Assembly: GCA_020431945.1 (NCBI GenBank)
Contig: JAGQHH010000335.1
Location: 1-14,765 of the forward strand
DNA from: Cyanobacteria bacterium HKST-UBA02
Lineage (GTDB): Bacteria; Cyanobacteriota; Vampirovibrionia; Obscuribacterales; Obscuribacteraceae
Length of the DNA stretch: 14,765 nt
Direction of reading: 5' to 3'
The notes beneath the pieces are model-generated. The model did not search any database, was not told the origin of the DNA, and worked only from the letters and a program-made list of their open reading frames with translations. A program made the translations under genes and the position numbers. Positions 7,911-14,722 of the stretch are shown in pieces; position 1 is the stretch's first letter; each line of letters opens with the position of its first letter.

Positions 7911-8318
7911 CTAGCCTTCCTCAGGACACCAAATCAGAGTAATCAAGGTCACCATGAATTGAGCAAGAACACCAATCCAGGCAACGAAATATGACCCTAG
8001 CAGAGGTGAGGCTATCGGGTAAGCTAAGGCAAGAAAAGCCAGAGGCGACATCACCGTCTGAAGGAGCCTAACTTTGCCTTCTGGAGCCTGTTGTGCCATG
8101 TTCCAAGCTACGCCAAATGCTACTAGAAGCATCATTCCTGCGGCAACCATCGGGGCAAACTGAGGATCTATCTTCACGGAAACAAGTGAAGTGACACCAG
8201 TGGTGAAGAGAATTAGGATGTCGCCTGGAACGAACTTTGCTAGTCTCTGGTGCCAATTGTCCGGCGTTTCGCTCGCCGCAGCTAGTCCGGTTCTTCTAAG
8301 GACAACGAAACGACTCAT
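7911..8318 (-). CDS. Small four-helix membrane protein
   Basis: 135 residues, family not recognised. Four hydrophobic segments lie at about 34-48, 54-74, 85-107 and 109-130. A charged, probably cytosolic N-terminus contains KFVPGDIL just before the first helix, a motif style I have seen in other small membrane proteins of unknown function. The ATG follows GAGAGG at good spacing. It is the first gene of a two-gene minus-strand operon with the serine protease, whose ATG lies one base beyond this stop. A membrane partner for the protease, as anchor, sensor or substrate, is the simplest reading of the context. Confidence 0.8.
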   Translation of the reverse strand: MSRFVVLRRTGLAAASETPDNWHQRLAKFVPGDILILFTTGVTSLVSVKIDPQFAPMVAAGMMLLVAFGVAWNMAQQAPEGKVRLLQTVMSPLAFLALAYPIASPLLGSYFVAWIGVLAQFMVTLITLIWCPEEG

Positions 8319-8373
8319 GAAGCAGACCTCTCAAGGAGCGTATGTAGCAGACTTGTCGATGTTTCTACTAGGT

Positions 8374-8401
8374 TAGATACAATTGCCTGAAATGGTATCA
8401 A
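8374..8401 (-). promoter_or_regulatory. Possible promoter of the membrane protein-protease pair
   Basis: Read on the minus strand, TTGATA (8401-8396) is followed after 16 bases by TATCTA (8379-8374), about 55 bases before the ATG at 8318. The -35 matches five of six consensus positions; the -10 is poor. Confidence 0.3.
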
Positions 8402-8607
8402 TTTAGAGTCAGTCGAGCATCTACCCATTTGGGGGAAGTCCCAACAAGCTTTACTAAGCACGTAAGTCCATGAGTCTTTGATAGGTCTTACACTTCCTGC
8501 CTTCCTTCGCTCCTTTCGAACTCTTGATTAAATATTCAAGCCGCTGCTGTTGCCACCTCTTCCGAAAGACTATGAGTTATTGCCCTGAGTGTCTTTCGAG
8601 CTTTTAT

Positions 8608-8636
8608 TTGTCCTCTTGCTCACTTCCTTTGATAAT
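8608..8636 (+). promoter_or_regulatory. Possible promoter of the HTH operon
   Basis: TTGTCC (8608-8613) and GATAAT (8631-8636) are separated by 17 bases and match the sigma-70 consensus at four and five of six positions. The first HTH start lies about 200 bases downstream, which implies a long leader if this is the promoter used. Confidence 0.4.
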
Positions 8637-8832
8637 ACCTATTAGCAGCGGTTGCTGCCTCGGAAAGTTTGATCGAGTTTGAGAGCTTTTCGGGAGGGAC
8701 GAACTAGATTAAGAGAGTCCAGCTTTGGTTCCTAAGTCATCAACTCACTTCAACCTGAATACACATTCAATCGGGCTTCGCTAGCTCGATACACACAGTA
8801 GCCCCACGTGGTACTGATTGGAGAAACATCAT

Positions 8833-9090
8833 ATGAACGAGCATACAAGCACGCCTGGTGCCGCGTTTTCTGGCGCCGTCAGATCTTCCCGCTCGGAGCT
8901 TCTTACAAGAAGAGAGGCCGCCGAGTATCTGGGGGTCGCGCCCGAGACGCTTGCTGTCTGGCACTGCACCAAGCGCTATCCGCTTCCTGTGGTCAAGATT
9001 GGCAGGCTCGCCAAGTATCGCAAGTCCGATCTCGATGCCTTCATCGAGTCGAGAACGGTCGAGCCCAACAAGAGAGCTTACGAAATATGA
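8833..9090 (+). CDS. Excisionase/MerR-type HTH DNA-binding protein
   Basis: 85 residues. The core at about 23-73 reads LLTRREAAEYLGVAPETLAVW followed by a wing, PLPVVKIGRLAKYRKSDLDAFIES, which is the classic pattern of the excisionase (Xis/AlpA-like) helix-turn-helix family. The tail of about 20 residues before it is Ser/Ala-rich and probably disordered. The start is the ATG at 8833, eight bases after GGAGA (8820-8824); an in-frame TTG at 8818 overlaps that site and is rejected. Its stop overlaps the start of a second HTH gene (ATGA). Proteins of this type regulate excision or transcription in integrated elements; no integrase is present in this window. Confidence 0.9.
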   Translation: MNEHTSTPGAAFSGAVRSSRSELLTRREAAEYLGVAPETLAVWHCTKRYPLPVVKIGRLAKYRKSDLDAFIESRTVEPNKRAYEI

Positions 9091-9401
9091 GGCAGCTGAG
9101 AGGTCGCGGTGAGCTCCTGGCTGAACGAGAGCTCAAGCTCTTTACCGTCCCTGAGTGTGCCTGGCTTCTCAATCTATCCGAGCACTGCACCTGGCGGCTG
9201 ATTAGAAGTCGCCGGCTGCAGTCGGTCAAGGTGAGAAACAGGGTGCTGGTCTCGTACAAGGCGATCAGGAGATTCATTAAGAAGAACAGCTCTGAGATCG
9301 GCTCTCCTCAGTGGAGTCCTTGCGATATCGAGTTTGATGCCGCTGAAGAGGAAGACGGAAGAGTCAAAAATCTGGAACAAGACAAGAAATTATCGAGGTG
9401 A
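9087..9401 (+). CDS. Second excisionase-like HTH protein
   Basis: 104 residues from the ATG at 9087, which overlaps the previous stop by four bases (ATGA). The open frame continues far upstream, but that part is only the shadow of the first HTH gene. Residues 18-65 read LFTVPECAWLLNLSEHCTWRL, then a wing with VKVRNRVLVSYKAIRRFIKK, the same helix-turn-helix plus wing layout as the neighbour, though diverged. The C-terminus turns acidic (DAAEEEDGR). The two genes look like an old tandem duplication, and may act as a pair on nearby or distant operators. Confidence 0.85.
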   Translation: MRQLRGRGELLAERELKLFTVPECAWLLNLSEHCTWRLIRSRRLQSVKVRNRVLVSYKAIRRFIKKNSSEIGSPQWSPCDIEFDAAEEEDGRVKNLEQDKKLSR

Positions 9402-9403
9402 GT

Positions 9404-9811
9404 ATGAAACACGAATATCTAGCCAAGGCATTTATGCAGGATGAACTGACCGAGCTATCTCTGGATGAGGCGGAACGGGTCTATGGACCGATGCTTATGG
9501 AGCTTCATGCATACAGAGAGGCAGCGGCTTATCAGCTATGTGAGCCGATTGCCTTTGCTGAGAAGCTTCTTGATTTGGCTGTCATCTGTATAGCAAGAGA
9601 CTACAACACCGACTTCTCGGAGAGAGTCGTGAGGGTGGCTCTTCGGATAGTCAAAGAGGTCGGCATCCACAGGCCCTATCTCCTGATGGCGGCTCTTCGA
9701 TACAGCGCAGTCGTCTTCGGCAGGCGAGGTAATGAGACTGAGTCTGGGAGATCTCTCAATGACGCCATGCGGCTGTCGGCGAGAATGGGTGTCCCTTTCG
9801 TCATGAGTTAG
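9404..9811 (+). CDS. Unrecognised helical protein of the HTH operon
   Basis: 135 residues from the ATG at 9404, which follows GAGG (9395-9398) at five bases. An earlier in-frame GTG at 9398 lies inside that site and is less likely. The sequence is predicted all-helical and soluble, with acidic first helices (ELTELSLDEAERVYG) and more basic later ones, and no membrane segment or known motif. The start lies two bases after the stop of the second HTH gene, so it belongs to that operon. A hairpin terminator follows directly after its stop. Confidence 0.8.
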   Translation: MKHEYLAKAFMQDELTELSLDEAERVYGPMLMELHAYREAAAYQLCEPIAFAEKLLDLAVICIARDYNTDFSERVVRVALRIVKEVGIHRPYLLMAALRYSAVVFGRRGNETESGRSLNDAMRLSARMGVPFVMS

Positions 9812-9818
9812 GAAGCCC

Positions 9819-9842
9819 GGGGGCAGGAGTAATCCTGCCCCC
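9819..9842 (+). terminator. Terminator after the HTH operon
   Basis: A perfect 10-bp stem, GGGGGCAGGA with TCCTGCCCCC, encloses the loop GTAA. It begins eight bases after the stop at 9811. The following bases, TCTTACTAGATTTAT, form only a weak T-tract, so read-through into the J-domain gene is possible. Confidence 0.75.
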
Positions 9843-9864
9843 TCTTACTAGATTTATAGCTAAT

Positions 9865-9882
9865 GGAGGAAATATCAAAGTG
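9865..9882 (+). promoter_or_regulatory. Ribosome binding site and GTG start of the J-domain gene
   Basis: GGAGGA (9865-9870) is followed nine bases later by GTG (9880-9882). The ATG at 9892 is too far away, so the GTG is chosen. Confidence 0.75.
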
Positions 9883-10569
9883 GCTGAGAATATGAATTAC
9901 GAGACCTGTTATGAAATTCTGGGGCTCAGGTTTGGAGCTTCCTACCTTGAAGTGAAGCAAGCCTATCGGTTTCTCTCGAGACGACATCATCCTGACAGGT
10001 TCCATGGCAACGATCTCGCTCAGCTTAGGGCCGCTAGGAGGCAAAAGGAGTTGAATCAGGCTCGGGATCTACTCAAGGCCTGGTTCGATTCCAACCCGGA
10101 GATGAGACCGCCCAGGACCAGCAAGCGTAACGGCGGTCATGCTTCGGCTTGCGGTGCATCAGGTCGTCCTGGACAAGGTATATATGCAGAGCAAGGTGAT
10201 GTGGCAGCCTGGAAGAATGAGTCATCAAACGAGAAAGACTCTGGAGGTCCTGATAGTTCTCGGAAAAAGAGGACCGCGGAGGAGGGCGCCAGGGCAGCTG
10301 CTCCACCGGTGGAGGATATTGGCGCCTCCTCGCCCGCACCGGTTGGGAGAACGCCTCATGAGAGATTCGAGGGAGGGGTCTCGATTCTGACTATGGTATT
10401 GATTCTGGCTGTGTTGATGGCTCCGATGTGCTCTATGGCGCTGGTCCTGAGGACAGTAGTGCCTGCCCTGTCGCACGGACAGCTTCCGGATATCCTCGGG
10501 CAGGCGATTGCTGCTGCCGGGTTGGTGGTTTCTTGTAGATCTCTGACTTGGTATTTCAAGTGGGTGTGA
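9880..10569 (+). CDS. Membrane-anchored J-domain (DnaJ-like) protein
   Basis: 229 residues from a GTG start. Residues 6-70 form a J domain with the YEILGL opening, a basic helix II and the HPD signature at 37-39, which in this family stimulates the ATPase of a DnaK-type Hsp70. After it comes a long Gly/Ser/Arg-rich, probably disordered linker (about 75-162). A hydrophobic segment follows at about 167-190, and a second, weaker one at about 205-219 near the C-terminus. The Gly/Phe and zinc-finger regions of true DnaJ are absent. It should display the J domain on the cytosolic face of the membrane. It follows the HTH operon across a terminator and may be its regulated neighbour. The target that it hands to Hsp70 is unknown. 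Confidence 0.88.
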   Translation: MAENMNYETCYEILGLRFGASYLEVKQAYRFLSRRHHPDRFHGNDLAQLRAARRQKELNQARDLLKAWFDSNPEMRPPRTSKRNGGHASACGASGRPGQGIYAEQGDVAAWKNESSNEKDSGGPDSSRKKRTAEEGARAAAPPVEDIGASSPAPVGRTPHERFEGGVSILTMVLILAVLMAPMCSMALVLRTVVPALSHGQLPDILGQAIAAAGLVVSCRSLTWYFKWV

Positions 10570-10660
10570 GCTTGGAGTTAGTAGATAGATTGAGTGAAAT
10601 GGATGCTTTCTAGACGATGCTCTCCATATAGATAGCGGGAAGGGAGACGAGCCGAGTAGA

Positions 10661-11164
10661 TCAGTCAGGATCTGTACTTTTGATTGGGTTACTTTGCAAT
10701 TGAGTGCCAAAGCTTTCAGCAATAGTCATTAGCAAATGGACGCAAAGAAAGATGCGCGACGCTATTATGAGCCCAAAGAAGCAAAGCAGATAGAGATCGT
10801 ATAGAGCAACTTGCTTTTCATTGCCGAACAGTATTGATAGAAACGCAAGTACGCATGCGACGAAGAGCCAGAAGATTGTGTATTTATACACGGACAGGAG
10901 TTCCTTGAACCTATCCTCTTTTGCGATCGGCTCCAGAAACTTGCCAAAACTGATGATTATAGTCACAGCAGTTATAGTGAACCCCAGGATTGAAGCTGAA
11001 ACGGATGCCGCCGTGCTATAGAGCACTAGCAAGTTACTCCAAGATGCAACCATGAAATTTGAAATATGATCGTTAATGCCAGCATTTGCTGCCACGCATG
11101 CAAGTGTAATCGAAATAACACCAGCGATTAGCCAGTCGGCCTTCTGGAGTATCGTGATTAACAT
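10661..11164 (-). CDS. Four-helix membrane protein, candidate RexB-like
   Basis: 167 residues with four hydrophobic segments at about 11-29, 55-73, 94-113 and 122-147 and a charged loop of about 20 residues (KFLEPIAKEDRFKELL) between the second and third. This topology and the size are close to phage lambda RexB (144 residues, four helices), a membrane ion-channel protein that works with RexA in exclusion of superinfecting phages. Clear sequence identity is not evident by eye, so the comparison rests on topology and on the gene partner. The ATG is preceded by AGGAA, which overlaps the end of the upstream gene; the gap is 10 bases. It faces the J-domain gene across a 91-base gap in which I see no clear terminator. 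Confidence 0.8.
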   Translation of the reverse strand: MLITILQKADWLIAGVISITLACVAANAGINDHISNFMVASWSNLLVLYSTAASVSASILGFTITAVTIIISFGKFLEPIAKEDRFKELLSVYKYTIFWLFVACVLAFLSILFGNEKQVALYDLYLLCFFGLIIASRIFLCVHLLMTIAESFGTQLQSNPIKSTDPD

Positions 11165-11174
11165 CTATATGTTC

Positions 11175-12116
11175 CTAACGATTGTGCGTTTGATAGCGAT
11201 TGTTTAGTGTCTCAAGTGTATCGTGAAGACTAGCGAATGATCTTTCAATTGCCGCAAACATTTTCGTTGAGTTCACGATCCTGTGTCTGCTATCCACGGT
11301 ATCTACAGCTTCTTCAGTCAATATCTTGTCCTTCAAAAGGTCGAATACAGAAGTCTTTCCTGTTCGGTCATCTATTGCTTTTACCTCAAGTACATCAGCA
11401 GACATTCTTGAGTTCTTATGCTTACCTAGTCTCGGCAGCAAACCTGAAATTCTCTCTGAAAACCGCGTTGTAACACTCTTGTTGAACCTGTTTTGCTTAT
11501 TTCTACTTTTCAAAACAATTTCTATTTCAAATGCATCGCTGCAATCTCTTAGATACTCGAGACCGCCAACCAGAGATTTGCTTACGGGCTTGAGCATTCC
11601 GATCTGCTCTCGTGCGATTACCAGTTTCAGTTCCTTAGGATCACGAATGTTTGCTATCAACTCATTAAACTCATCATTCGCAAAGTGCTCAAACTTGATT
11701 TTAGGATGGTTCTTAAGCTTGGATGAAGAGTACCAGGACAAGCTATTAATTCTCGGTCCGTAGTGATTGTACTCGGCGCCGACTATTCCATTTTTGAAAA
11801 AGATCAAGTGAGACTTTTCCAGCACGCCCTGATGAGACGGTATGTTTAATGGTCTTATTTTACCCCTGTCTTCAAGTTCAGGTAATGCATTTCTCCTTAC
11901 TCGAGCGAAAACCAGCTTTATATTATTAGACTTGGAGTGATTCCATAGACAAAGATCACTTTCATCATCACTTTCAAGGTAAGGCGAAAGTTGGCCTGCT
12001 TCCTGAAATGAGAGCTGTGAAATTTCTCTGAGAAACTTCTGTCTACTAAAAGGACCATCTGCTGGATCCTGAAGAACCTTATAGAATTGAATTTTGCGCG
12101 AAATCTTCTTTGTCAT
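11175..12116 (-). CDS. Soluble protein of a two-gene unit, candidate RexA-like
   Basis: 313 residues from the ATG at 12116; a TTG two codons earlier (12122) is the alternative, and both have only weak ribosome binding sites. There is no membrane segment. A central block at about 103-129 reads SHLIFFKNGIVGAEYNHYGPR, followed by a strand-helix region, then FEIEIVLKSR and a C-terminal part with VKAIDDRTGK followed by LLKDKIL. Recalled from memory, lambda RexA (279 residues) has a similar order: a FLFVEGDTIGFA and FGP block, a DIVIKPK strand, and a late RAKDEAGD stretch. It is followed after 10 bases by a four-helix membrane protein, the same layout as rexA-rexB. This is a proposal that needs a profile search; a different defence family such as a Kiwa-like pair was also considered. 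Confidence 0.8.
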   Translation of the reverse strand: MTKKISRKIQFYKVLQDPADGPFSRQKFLREISQLSFQEAGQLSPYLESDDESDLCLWNHSKSNNIKLVFARVRRNALPELEDRGKIRPLNIPSHQGVLEKSHLIFFKNGIVGAEYNHYGPRINSLSWYSSSKLKNHPKIKFEHFANDEFNELIANIRDPKELKLVIAREQIGMLKPVSKSLVGGLEYLRDCSDAFEIEIVLKSRNKQNRFNKSVTTRFSERISGLLPRLGKHKNSRMSADVLEVKAIDDRTGKTSVFDLLKDKILTEEAVDTVDSRHRIVNSTKMFAAIERSFASLHDTLETLNNRYQTHNR

Positions 12117-12251
12117 ATCCAATTTTACTCATCAGCCTGGCTCAAGTTGTTTGGCGACGGACTCCCGCTGAAAATTCAAACAGGTTTTGCCTATAACCCG
12201 ACACACCCAAATGTACCAACTGACATCTAGAATTAACACAAGTCGTTGTCG

Positions 12252-13892
12252 CTAGCGAAAATAGCGCGATACACAAATGGCGTTTATAATTCTCTGAATT
12301 TGGCCTTCGACACTTGCTGCCGCCTCAACTTCTCGCGGAATTGGAATACTAATCGAACTGCCAAATTGCAAAAATACTGGTACTGCCAGCAGTGCAAAGG
12401 CAAGAAGGAAGGCTCTCAAGAAATGAGGATCATGTTTCGGCCAGGTTTCCTGCTGTTCCAGCCTCTCAAGTGTTTCAAGCGATAATTTCTTGTCCTTGTC
12501 GGATGAAAGCACTGCATACAGTTCATCTTCCCTCCGTGTCTTTATTGCCTTCATGTGCGTCGAATACAGGTACATTGGACCAAGCGCTATCACTGCTATG
12601 ACTATCACTATGAATGCCGCTGTCAAGAATGCCGATATGGCGGTCTGCTCAATGCTTGAAGTCTGAAGAATTAGGCCTTTCCCAAGATTGTTGTTATACA
12701 TGCTTACAAAGACGAAACAAGCAAAGATAATCAAATAGATGACTTCGTTGTATGCAGCATTCAAAGGTTGCATTCCATAATAGTGTGCAGGATCATCAAA
12801 AACAACCTGAATAACATGCTTCTGATCTTTCCACCTGGGCAGCAGAAGTCCGATCGAAACTATCCAAAAGAGTACTTTGAAGACTACAAAGATGGCTAAT
12901 CCATGAAAAGTGCTTTCCAATACAAGGAGGACCCGTACAAACCATTGATGAATGAAGAGCTCATAGTTACTAAGCTCCCGAGCATTCGTCTTTAAGTTGA
13001 ATCTTAGTAGACCAGATCTTACTGCACTGGCGAGATTGACTCGCAACTGCTGCTTATCTTCACGACTAAGCGGCAGCTCACTAACACTAATTTTAGTACC
13101 ATCACTTCTGATAGTCGCACCAGCTCGAACCCATGCTTGGAACACTGGTTGAGCATCTGTCATTTCCTGCATTCTTCGCTCTATGCTTCTCTTAAGACCA
13201 GCATCCAGCGCGCTTACTTCTTTTATCATTTGTAGTCTCATATCAGTGTCACCGGAGACAAATCTCTTCTTCCAGTTATGAAATCTCGGAACTTGAATGT
13301 ACCCAATAGCTTTGGAATGTCCTGTAGTCACAGGTTTGCTGTCAATTGAGGAGATCTCTCTGTTGAAGTTGAAATATGTCATGACTACAATTGGGGTCCA
13401 TAGTAGCCACTGAAATCCTAGCGACTGCACTAGGATTCCTTTGAGTTGTTGGTTCTTGATATCCCGCTTGACTCTTGGAGCAAGGCAGGTCAGGGGGCTG
13501 AACAAGCGCTTGTTCCTGGCCTTTACATGCTCCACTGTTTCATTATCTACAAGTCCTCTGTTCTTCAATCGATACAAACTTTCGTCTGCTCGGACAAAGA
13601 ATCGATATAGAGTGAGAAAACATAGTGGTGCTATAAGCAGATAAAAGAATCCATGATTAATCTCTCCCAAGTACCCTTTCCAAATGATGATCGGCTCGAA
13701 ATCTAAGTCGGAGCCGGGCAATATTGGTCTAATTTGTATATATAGTCCATTTGCCCCGCATAGTTCCCCCAAAGCGAGGACTACAAGGGTCGAAAGGACT
13801 ATTACTAACGCACTGACGGAAGCCCACACAGGATTGAGAAAGAGGCATGGATTTTTAAATTCACTCAGAAAAATTGAGTCGTTCTTTGACAT
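12252..13892 (-). CDS. Multi-pass membrane protein of unknown function
   Basis: 546 residues from the ATG at 13892; an in-frame GTG at 13922 would add ten residues but has no better binding site. Hydrophobic segments lie at about 22-42, 81-100, 153-175, 317-352 (perhaps two), 383-399, 418-443 and 491-510. A large soluble domain of about 140 residues (roughly 176-316) sits between the third and fourth, and contains alternating basic and acidic helices. A charged loop at about 445-490 (RREDEL, LSLETLERLEQQ) resembles a coiled coil. I do not recognise the family and see no transporter or kinase motif. It lies upstream of the RexAB-like pair on the same strand, 135 bases away, and could be cotranscribed or independent. 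Confidence 0.82.
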   Translation of the reverse strand: MSKNDSIFLSEFKNPCLFLNPVWASVSALVIVLSTLVVLALGELCGANGLYIQIRPILPGSDLDFEPIIIWKGYLGEINHGFFYLLIAPLCFLTLYRFFVRADESLYRLKNRGLVDNETVEHVKARNKRLFSPLTCLAPRVKRDIKNQQLKGILVQSLGFQWLLWTPIVVMTYFNFNREISSIDSKPVTTGHSKAIGYIQVPRFHNWKKRFVSGDTDMRLQMIKEVSALDAGLKRSIERRMQEMTDAQPVFQAWVRAGATIRSDGTKISVSELPLSREDKQQLRVNLASAVRSGLLRFNLKTNARELSNYELFIHQWFVRVLLVLESTFHGLAIFVVFKVLFWIVSIGLLLPRWKDQKHVIQVVFDDPAHYYGMQPLNAAYNEVIYLIIFACFVFVSMYNNNLGKGLILQTSSIEQTAISAFLTAAFIVIVIAVIALGPMYLYSTHMKAIKTRREDELYAVLSSDKDKKLSLETLERLEQQETWPKHDPHFLRAFLLAFALLAVPVFLQFGSSISIPIPREVEAAASVEGQIQRIINAICVSRYFR

Positions 13893-13924
13893 GCTGCGTC
13901 TCTCTCTAGTAGCATGGGACACAC

Positions 13925-13974
13925 TCAGTCCGTTCGCTTAGAATACGGAATCCTAATTACGGACGAACTACTGA
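13925..13974. repeat. Nested imperfect inverted repeat upstream of the membrane protein gene
   Basis: Outer arms TCAGTccGTTCG (13925-13936) and CGAACtACTGA (13964-13974) pair at ten positions around a CC/T mismatch. Between them TTAGaAT (13938-13944) pairs with ATcCTAA (13950-13956), nearly on the same axis. It lies 33-82 bases before the ATG at 13892, so it could be an operator or a leader-RNA structure. Confidence 0.35.
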
Positions 13975-14300
13975 CGATTTGAAATTTTGCTGTTGATGGT
14001 GGCGTCGTCCCAAAGAATCTACCATCAGATCTAACCTTTGACACTATTTCAGACACACCCAGATGGGGGCACTGGCAACTGGATTTCTAGATCCAATCCC
14101 CTGTTGAAGATGAGAAATTGAGTTCCTGTCAATGAATTGAGGCGTTAAAGAGGGAGCTTGGTCACCACCTGTCAATAGTAGTCCCAGGTGCATCTCGTTG
14201 TTGAAGGTCAGGCATGTCGCCTCAATGGTCTCTAGAAGCGATGAGCTGTCCATATCAGTATTTTGGAATTTTCACGAAAGAACTGGGGCGTTAGTAAATA

Positions 14301-14327
14301 TCCCGCTGGTCTAGTAAACCACCGGGA
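14301..14327 (-). terminator. Hairpin downstream of the small basic-tail gene
   Basis: TCCCGCTGGT (14301-14310) and ACCACCGGGA (14318-14327) pair with one mismatch around a 7-base loop. On the minus strand the hairpin lies 78 bases after the stop at 14405 and is followed by TATTTACT, a weak T-tract. It is a plausible terminator for that gene. Confidence 0.45.
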
Positions 14328-14404
14328 CAAAGAAGCTTTCTTATATGGTGACGCCGTCGGAAGCCGAGCTGCCAAAAAACAGATGAAACATCAAGTACCA
14401 GAGA

Positions 14405-14722
14405 CTAGGCTATGGCCTTGCTTGGGGTTTTATTCGAAGCTCGTTTTCTCCTTTTTCTTTTGAGAGGGAATGTGACATCTACACCATCGCTATTGCAGTT
14501 GGTGCAGGGGGCCTCATTCCCCGCCATTAGGCTCGACAGAGGGCTGAAGAAGGGATTTGGTCTTGCTTCTGCCAGAAGGCATTCGAAGACGAAATCGATC
14601 TTGTCCAGAGGAGCGACGCAGACGATATTGTTGTTGTCGTCCACGATCACTCCGAAGGTTCCGTCGAGACCCTTTATGTTTTCCGCATTTTGTTTGGTGA
14701 ACAGTTTTATGTCTACTTCCAC
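14405..14722 (-). CDS. Small protein with CxxC and strongly basic C-terminus
   Basis: 105 residues from a GTG at 14722, which is six bases after a strong GGAGGAG site (14735-14729) and immediately follows an in-frame TAA, so no longer form is possible. The first half looks like a small alpha/beta fold (VDIKLFTKQNAENI, then GTFGVIVDDNNNIVCVAPLDKI). Residues around 68-71 read CTNC, only one CxxC, so it is not a complete zinc finger on its own. The C-terminus is highly basic (KRKRRKRASNK), which suggests nucleic-acid or membrane binding. Family not recognised. An overlapping plus-strand open frame has no ribosome binding site and is treated as its shadow. Confidence 0.7.
   Translation of the reverse strand: MEVDIKLFTKQNAENIKGLDGTFGVIVDDNNNIVCVAPLDKIDFVFECLLAEARPNPFFSPLSSLMAGNEAPCTNCNSDGVDVTFPLKRKRRKRASNKTPSKAIA

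Larger units (their letters stand above)
8319..8832. other. 514-base divergent intergenic region
   Basis: This region separates the minus-strand protease pair from the plus-strand HTH module and holds no convincing gene. It is pyrimidine-rich on the plus strand around 8490-8630. I see three weak elements: candidate promoters on each strand (8374-8401 and 8608-8636), and an inverted repeat of CGAAAGAC (8563-8570) with GTCTTTCG (8591-8598) followed by CTTTTATTT, which could be a terminator-like hairpin. An 8-bp palindrome CCACGTGG (8804-8811) sits just before the ribosome binding site of the first HTH gene and could be an operator. No attachment-site repeat could be confirmed by eye. Confidence 0.5.
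13893..14404. other. Intergenic region without a convincing gene
   Basis: About 510 bases between the two minus-strand genes. It holds the nested inverted repeat at 13925-13974, a hairpin at 14301-14327, and one short minus-strand open frame (14253-14044, 69 codons) that lacks a ribosome binding site. The protein from that frame looks ordinary in composition but resembles nothing I know; it is either a small gene or the remnant of one. Confidence 0.4.

Noticed and set aside
8808..9086. Upstream half of a plus-strand open frame running 8808-9401
   Set aside because: It overlaps the first HTH gene in another frame and reads as low-complexity Arg/Cys-rich shadow sequence. The real gene begins at the ATG at 9087, with an ATGA overlap.
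10225..10722. Minus-strand open frame of 165 codons across the J-domain gene
   Set aside because: Antisense to the J-domain gene, rich in Ser, Pro, Arg and His as expected of a shadow, and it has no recognisable motif.
10661..12116. Kiwa (KwaA-KwaB) system
   Set aside because: A four-helix membrane protein with a soluble partner of about 315 aa fits by size, but the gene order is reversed relative to kwaA-kwaB and I could not see the KwaB domain pattern. The RexAB-like reading fits slightly better; a profile search should decide.
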